From the NCBI RefSeq assembly GCF_039993895.1, contig NZ_CP121194.1:2294001-2358000 (forward strand): a DNA stretch of 64,000 bases. Reading direction: 5' to 3'. The position numbers were made by a program, and so were the translations under genes. Positions 61,926-64,000 of the stretch are shown piece by piece. The stretch is from Edaphobacter paludis. GTDB lineage: Bacteria; Acidobacteriota; Terriglobia; Terriglobales; Acidobacteriaceae. The notes below the pieces were generated by a model. That model was not told where the DNA came from. It worked only from the letters and a program-made list of their open reading frames with translations, and searched no databases. Numbering within the stretch: position 1 is the first letter of the stretch; each line of letters starts with the position of its first letter.

Positions 61926-62906
61926 TTACAGAGCAGGTTCTTCAGCGAATGTTTGCTTGATGCCATCTTCCAACGTGGTGAAAGGAGCGGAATAGCAAGC
62001 TGCGCGAAGCCCAGCCACATCCGCCTGAGTATAGTGCTGATAACGGTTTTTAAGATCGCCCGGAAATGGAATGTACTCGATCTTGCCCGGCCCGTGGACC
62101 TGCATGAGCGCTTCCGCCACTGCCTTAAAGGTGCGAGCTTCCCCGGTTCCGGCGTTCACGATAGCGCGAGTGGGCTTGCGGGGACTATCGGGCAGCAGGC
62201 CGCCAAAGAACATATTGATACGCGCAAGGTCCTTCACGAAGACGAAGTCGCGCCGCTGCTCGCCATTGTCGTAACCGCCAGAGCCTTCAAACATGCGAAT
62301 CGTCCCCGTGTCCTTGAGCTGACGAGTGAAATGATGGATCACGCTGGCCATGCGGCCCTTGTGCTGCTCACGTGGTCCATAGACATTGAAGTAACGAAGA
62401 CCGACGACTGTGCTCTTGACCTCCGGCAACAGACGACGCAGATAGTTGTCGAAGACCAGCTTTGAATAGCCGTAGACATTGAGCGGGCGCTCGTTCGCTG
62501 GAACTTCCTTGAACTCAGTACTGGCGCCGTAAACGGCTGCAGTCGAGGCATAGACAAAGGGAATCTTGTGCTCCAGCGCGAAGTGCAACAGCTCCTTGGA
62601 GTAGGTGAAGTTGTTGTCCATCATGTAGCGGCCATCATCTTCCAGTGTGTTGGAGCAGGCCCCCTGATGCAGGATGGCGCGGACTTTTGCGCCTTCGAAG
62701 TCACCCGACCGGAGCGCGGCACGGAACTCCTTCTTGTCCATGTAATCGGCATACTCAGCACCCGCGAGGTTGAGGAACTTCGGCCCGCTGAGGTTCGGCG
62801 AAGGCGCGAGATTGTCGACGACTAAAATATCGCGCTCGCCGGCGCGGTTAAGCTGGTGAACGATGTTGCTGCCAATAAAGCCTGCTCCGCCGGTTACGAT
62901 AATCAC
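61926..62906 (-). CDS. hldD: ADP-L-glycero-D-manno-heptose 6-epimerase
   Basis: 326 residues. An extended SDR with MIIVTGGAGFIGSNIV, the YGYSKLVFD catalytic Tyr/Lys (here VYGYSKLVFDNYL) and RYFNVYGPREQHKGRMASV, the latter specific to HldD/RfaD. It makes the ADP-L,D-heptose for lipopolysaccharide inner core. It starts 2 nt after the hldE stop, so the two genes form an operon. Confidence 0.95.
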   Translation of the reverse strand: MIIVTGGAGFIGSNIVHQLNRAGERDILVVDNLAPSPNLSGPKFLNLAGAEYADYMDKKEFRAALRSGDFEGAKVRAILHQGACSNTLEDDGRYMMDNNFTYSKELLHFALEHKIPFVYASTAAVYGASTEFKEVPANERPLNVYGYSKLVFDNYLRRLLPEVKSTVVGLRYFNVYGPREQHKGRMASVIHHFTRQLKDTGTIRMFEGSGGYDNGEQRRDFVFVKDLARINMFFGGLLPDSPRKPTRAIVNAGTGEARTFKAVAEALMQVHGPGKIEYIPFPGDLKNRYQHYTQADVAGLRAACYSAPFTTLEDGIKQTFAEEPAL

Positions 62907-62908
62907 TC

Positions 62909-64000
62909 TTAGTTCTCCTCGCTGGTTCCGTTGGGTGCGGTAAGTTTTTTCACGATATTACTAGTGGAGAAGCCTTCGACGGTAGGCACGATTTCGACCC
63001 GCCCACCAGCAGCGATGACGTCCTCATGGCCGACGACGGTCTCAACGGTGTAGTCGCCGCCCTTAACCAGAACATTCGGTTTAAGCGCACGGATCAGCTC
63101 GAGCGGCGTGTCCTCTTCAAAGAGAACGACGGCATCGACAGCAGCAAGCGCCGCCATGACGCGCGCCCGTTCCCGTTCGCCCACAATAGGGCGCGAAGGG
63201 CCTTTTAGTCGGCAGATCGAGTCATCTGCATTCAGACCGAGAACAAGCTTGGAGCCGAAGCGGCGGCAGTCCTCGAGCAGCGTAATGTGGCCCACGTGCA
63301 GCAGATCGAAGCAACCATTGGTGAAGACGATAGTCTCGCCCGAGGCACGCCACTCTGCCACGCGTATCTTGGCGTGGTCCAGATCGAGGATTTTTTCCCC
63401 CGCAGTTACCCCGGAGCTTGGAGTAAGCGCCGCCACCAGTTCGTGTCGTGCAATCGGCACGGTCCCCACCTTGCCGACGACAATTCCGGCGGCGAGATTA
63501 GCGAGTTCGACAGCCGTCTCTATCTGAAGCCCGCCAGCGAGGCAGGCAGCGAGCGTGGCAATCACAGTATCCCCTGCACCCGAGACATCGAAGACCTCAC
63601 GCGCCCGAGCCGGAGAGTGATATTTACTGTCGCGGCGAACCAGAGCAATTCCCTTCTCGCTCATGGTGACGGTCAGAAACTGAAAGTCATGTTCGGCTAT
63701 CAGCTCCTGCGCGGCATCGAGGATCGCATCGGTCTGGTGCCCGGAGACGCCCGTGGCAAGCGAGAGTTCGCCGAGGTTCGGGCAGACGGTGGTGGCGCCA
63801 GTGTATTTGCTGAAATCAGGAGTCTTGGGGTCGGCCAGAATGGGAATCTTTGCGATGCGAGCGGCGTTAATGACCGCAGCGCAAAGCTGGGTCGTGAGCG
63901 CACCCTTTGCATAATCAGAGAGGACCACGGCGTGGACTTTGCTCACCAGCTCCGTCGCGCGGTCGATAAGCCGTCTCAACTCAATTTCAGGCGGAGCTTC
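62909..64000 (-). CDS. hldE: Bifunctional heptose-7-phosphate kinase/heptose-1-phosphate adenylyltransferase, partial
   Basis: The reading frame runs off the right edge, so the N-terminus is missing. The visible PfkB kinase part shows HAVVLSDYAKGALT and FDVSGAGDTVIATLAACLAGG. The nucleotidyltransferase part begins FTNGCFDLLHVGHITLLEDC and ends VKGGDYTVETVVGHEDVIAAGG, then STSNIVKKL. HldE performs two steps before HldD in ADP-heptose synthesis. A TTG at 63979 is an unlikely internal start. Confidence 0.95.
   Translation of the reverse strand, partial: EAPPEIELRRLIDRATELVSKVHAVVLSDYAKGALTTQLCAAVINAARIAKIPILADPKTPDFSKYTGATTVCPNLGELSLATGVSGHQTDAILDAAQELIAEHDFQFLTVTMSEKGIALVRRDSKYHSPARAREVFDVSGAGDTVIATLAACLAGGLQIETAVELANLAAGIVVGKVGTVPIARHELVAALTPSSGVTAGEKILDLDHAKIRVAEWRASGETIVFTNGCFDLLHVGHITLLEDCRRFGSKLVLGLNADDSICRLKGPSRPIVGERERARVMAALAAVDAVVLFEEDTPLELIRALKPNVLVKGGDYTVETVVGHEDVIAAGGRVEIVPTVEGFSTSNIVKKLTAPNGTSEEN

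Overview
The window looks like part of an acidobacterial chromosome (class Terriglobia, e.g. Granulicella/Edaphobacter/Terriglobus relatives). This is inferred from GC-rich codon use, many secreted glycoside hydrolases, a Ser/Thr kinase with TPRs, a PEP-CTERM protein, a CxxCH multiheme protein and a membrane-type PQQ dehydrogenase. It is an inference from gene content, not a 16S result.

Two regions are joined at a tRNA-Asp(GTC) gene (31171-31247, minus strand). Positions 1 to about 31170 are the right-hand part of an integrative conjugative or mobilizable element; the left end and the conjugation pore genes lie outside the window. From left to right it holds: the C-terminal helicase part of a MobF (TrwC/TraI-like) relaxase; a plus-strand trio of PLD-SNF2 helicase, Eco57I/PglX-like DNA methyltransferase and DprA-like protein, which is the best candidate for an undescribed or poorly described defence system; a convergent minus-strand operon with an XRE/ImmA-like regulator; ArdC antirestriction protein and a ParB-like protein; a SRAP (YedK/HMCES) protein; a minus-strand pair of which one member has a PD-(D/E)XK-like motif and an SSB-type acidic C-terminal tip; a complete imuA-imuB-dnaE2 mutagenesis cassette; a large secreted coiled-coil protein with a small secreted partner; an SSB-like protein; a LysR regulator; and xis-int next to the tRNA.

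ArdC, ParB-like and SSB genes are typical of the leading region of conjugative DNA, the first part to enter the recipient. Together with SRAP, ImuAB-DnaE2 and the defence candidates, the element looks equipped to survive restriction and DNA damage on entry and to compete with other mobile DNA.

From 31248 to the end is ordinary chromosome: ROK sugar kinase, GH37 trehalase, a Cys-less Asd-like protein, psd-pssA, a YdcH-like protein, rimI-tsaB-(meaB::mce fusion), GH29 alpha-L-fucosidase, MFS sugar-acid transporter plus GntR regulator, metG (with an in-frame palindromic repeat and an AT-rich patch), three cupin paralogues around a PEP-CTERM protein, a LigC-type ligase facing a frameshifted LigD polymerase-domain gene, a TPR Ser/Thr kinase divergent from a TPR/heptaheme cytochrome pair, and a minus-strand cluster hldE-hldD-PQQ dehydrogenase-GH92. 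No rRNA genes or CRISPR arrays were seen.
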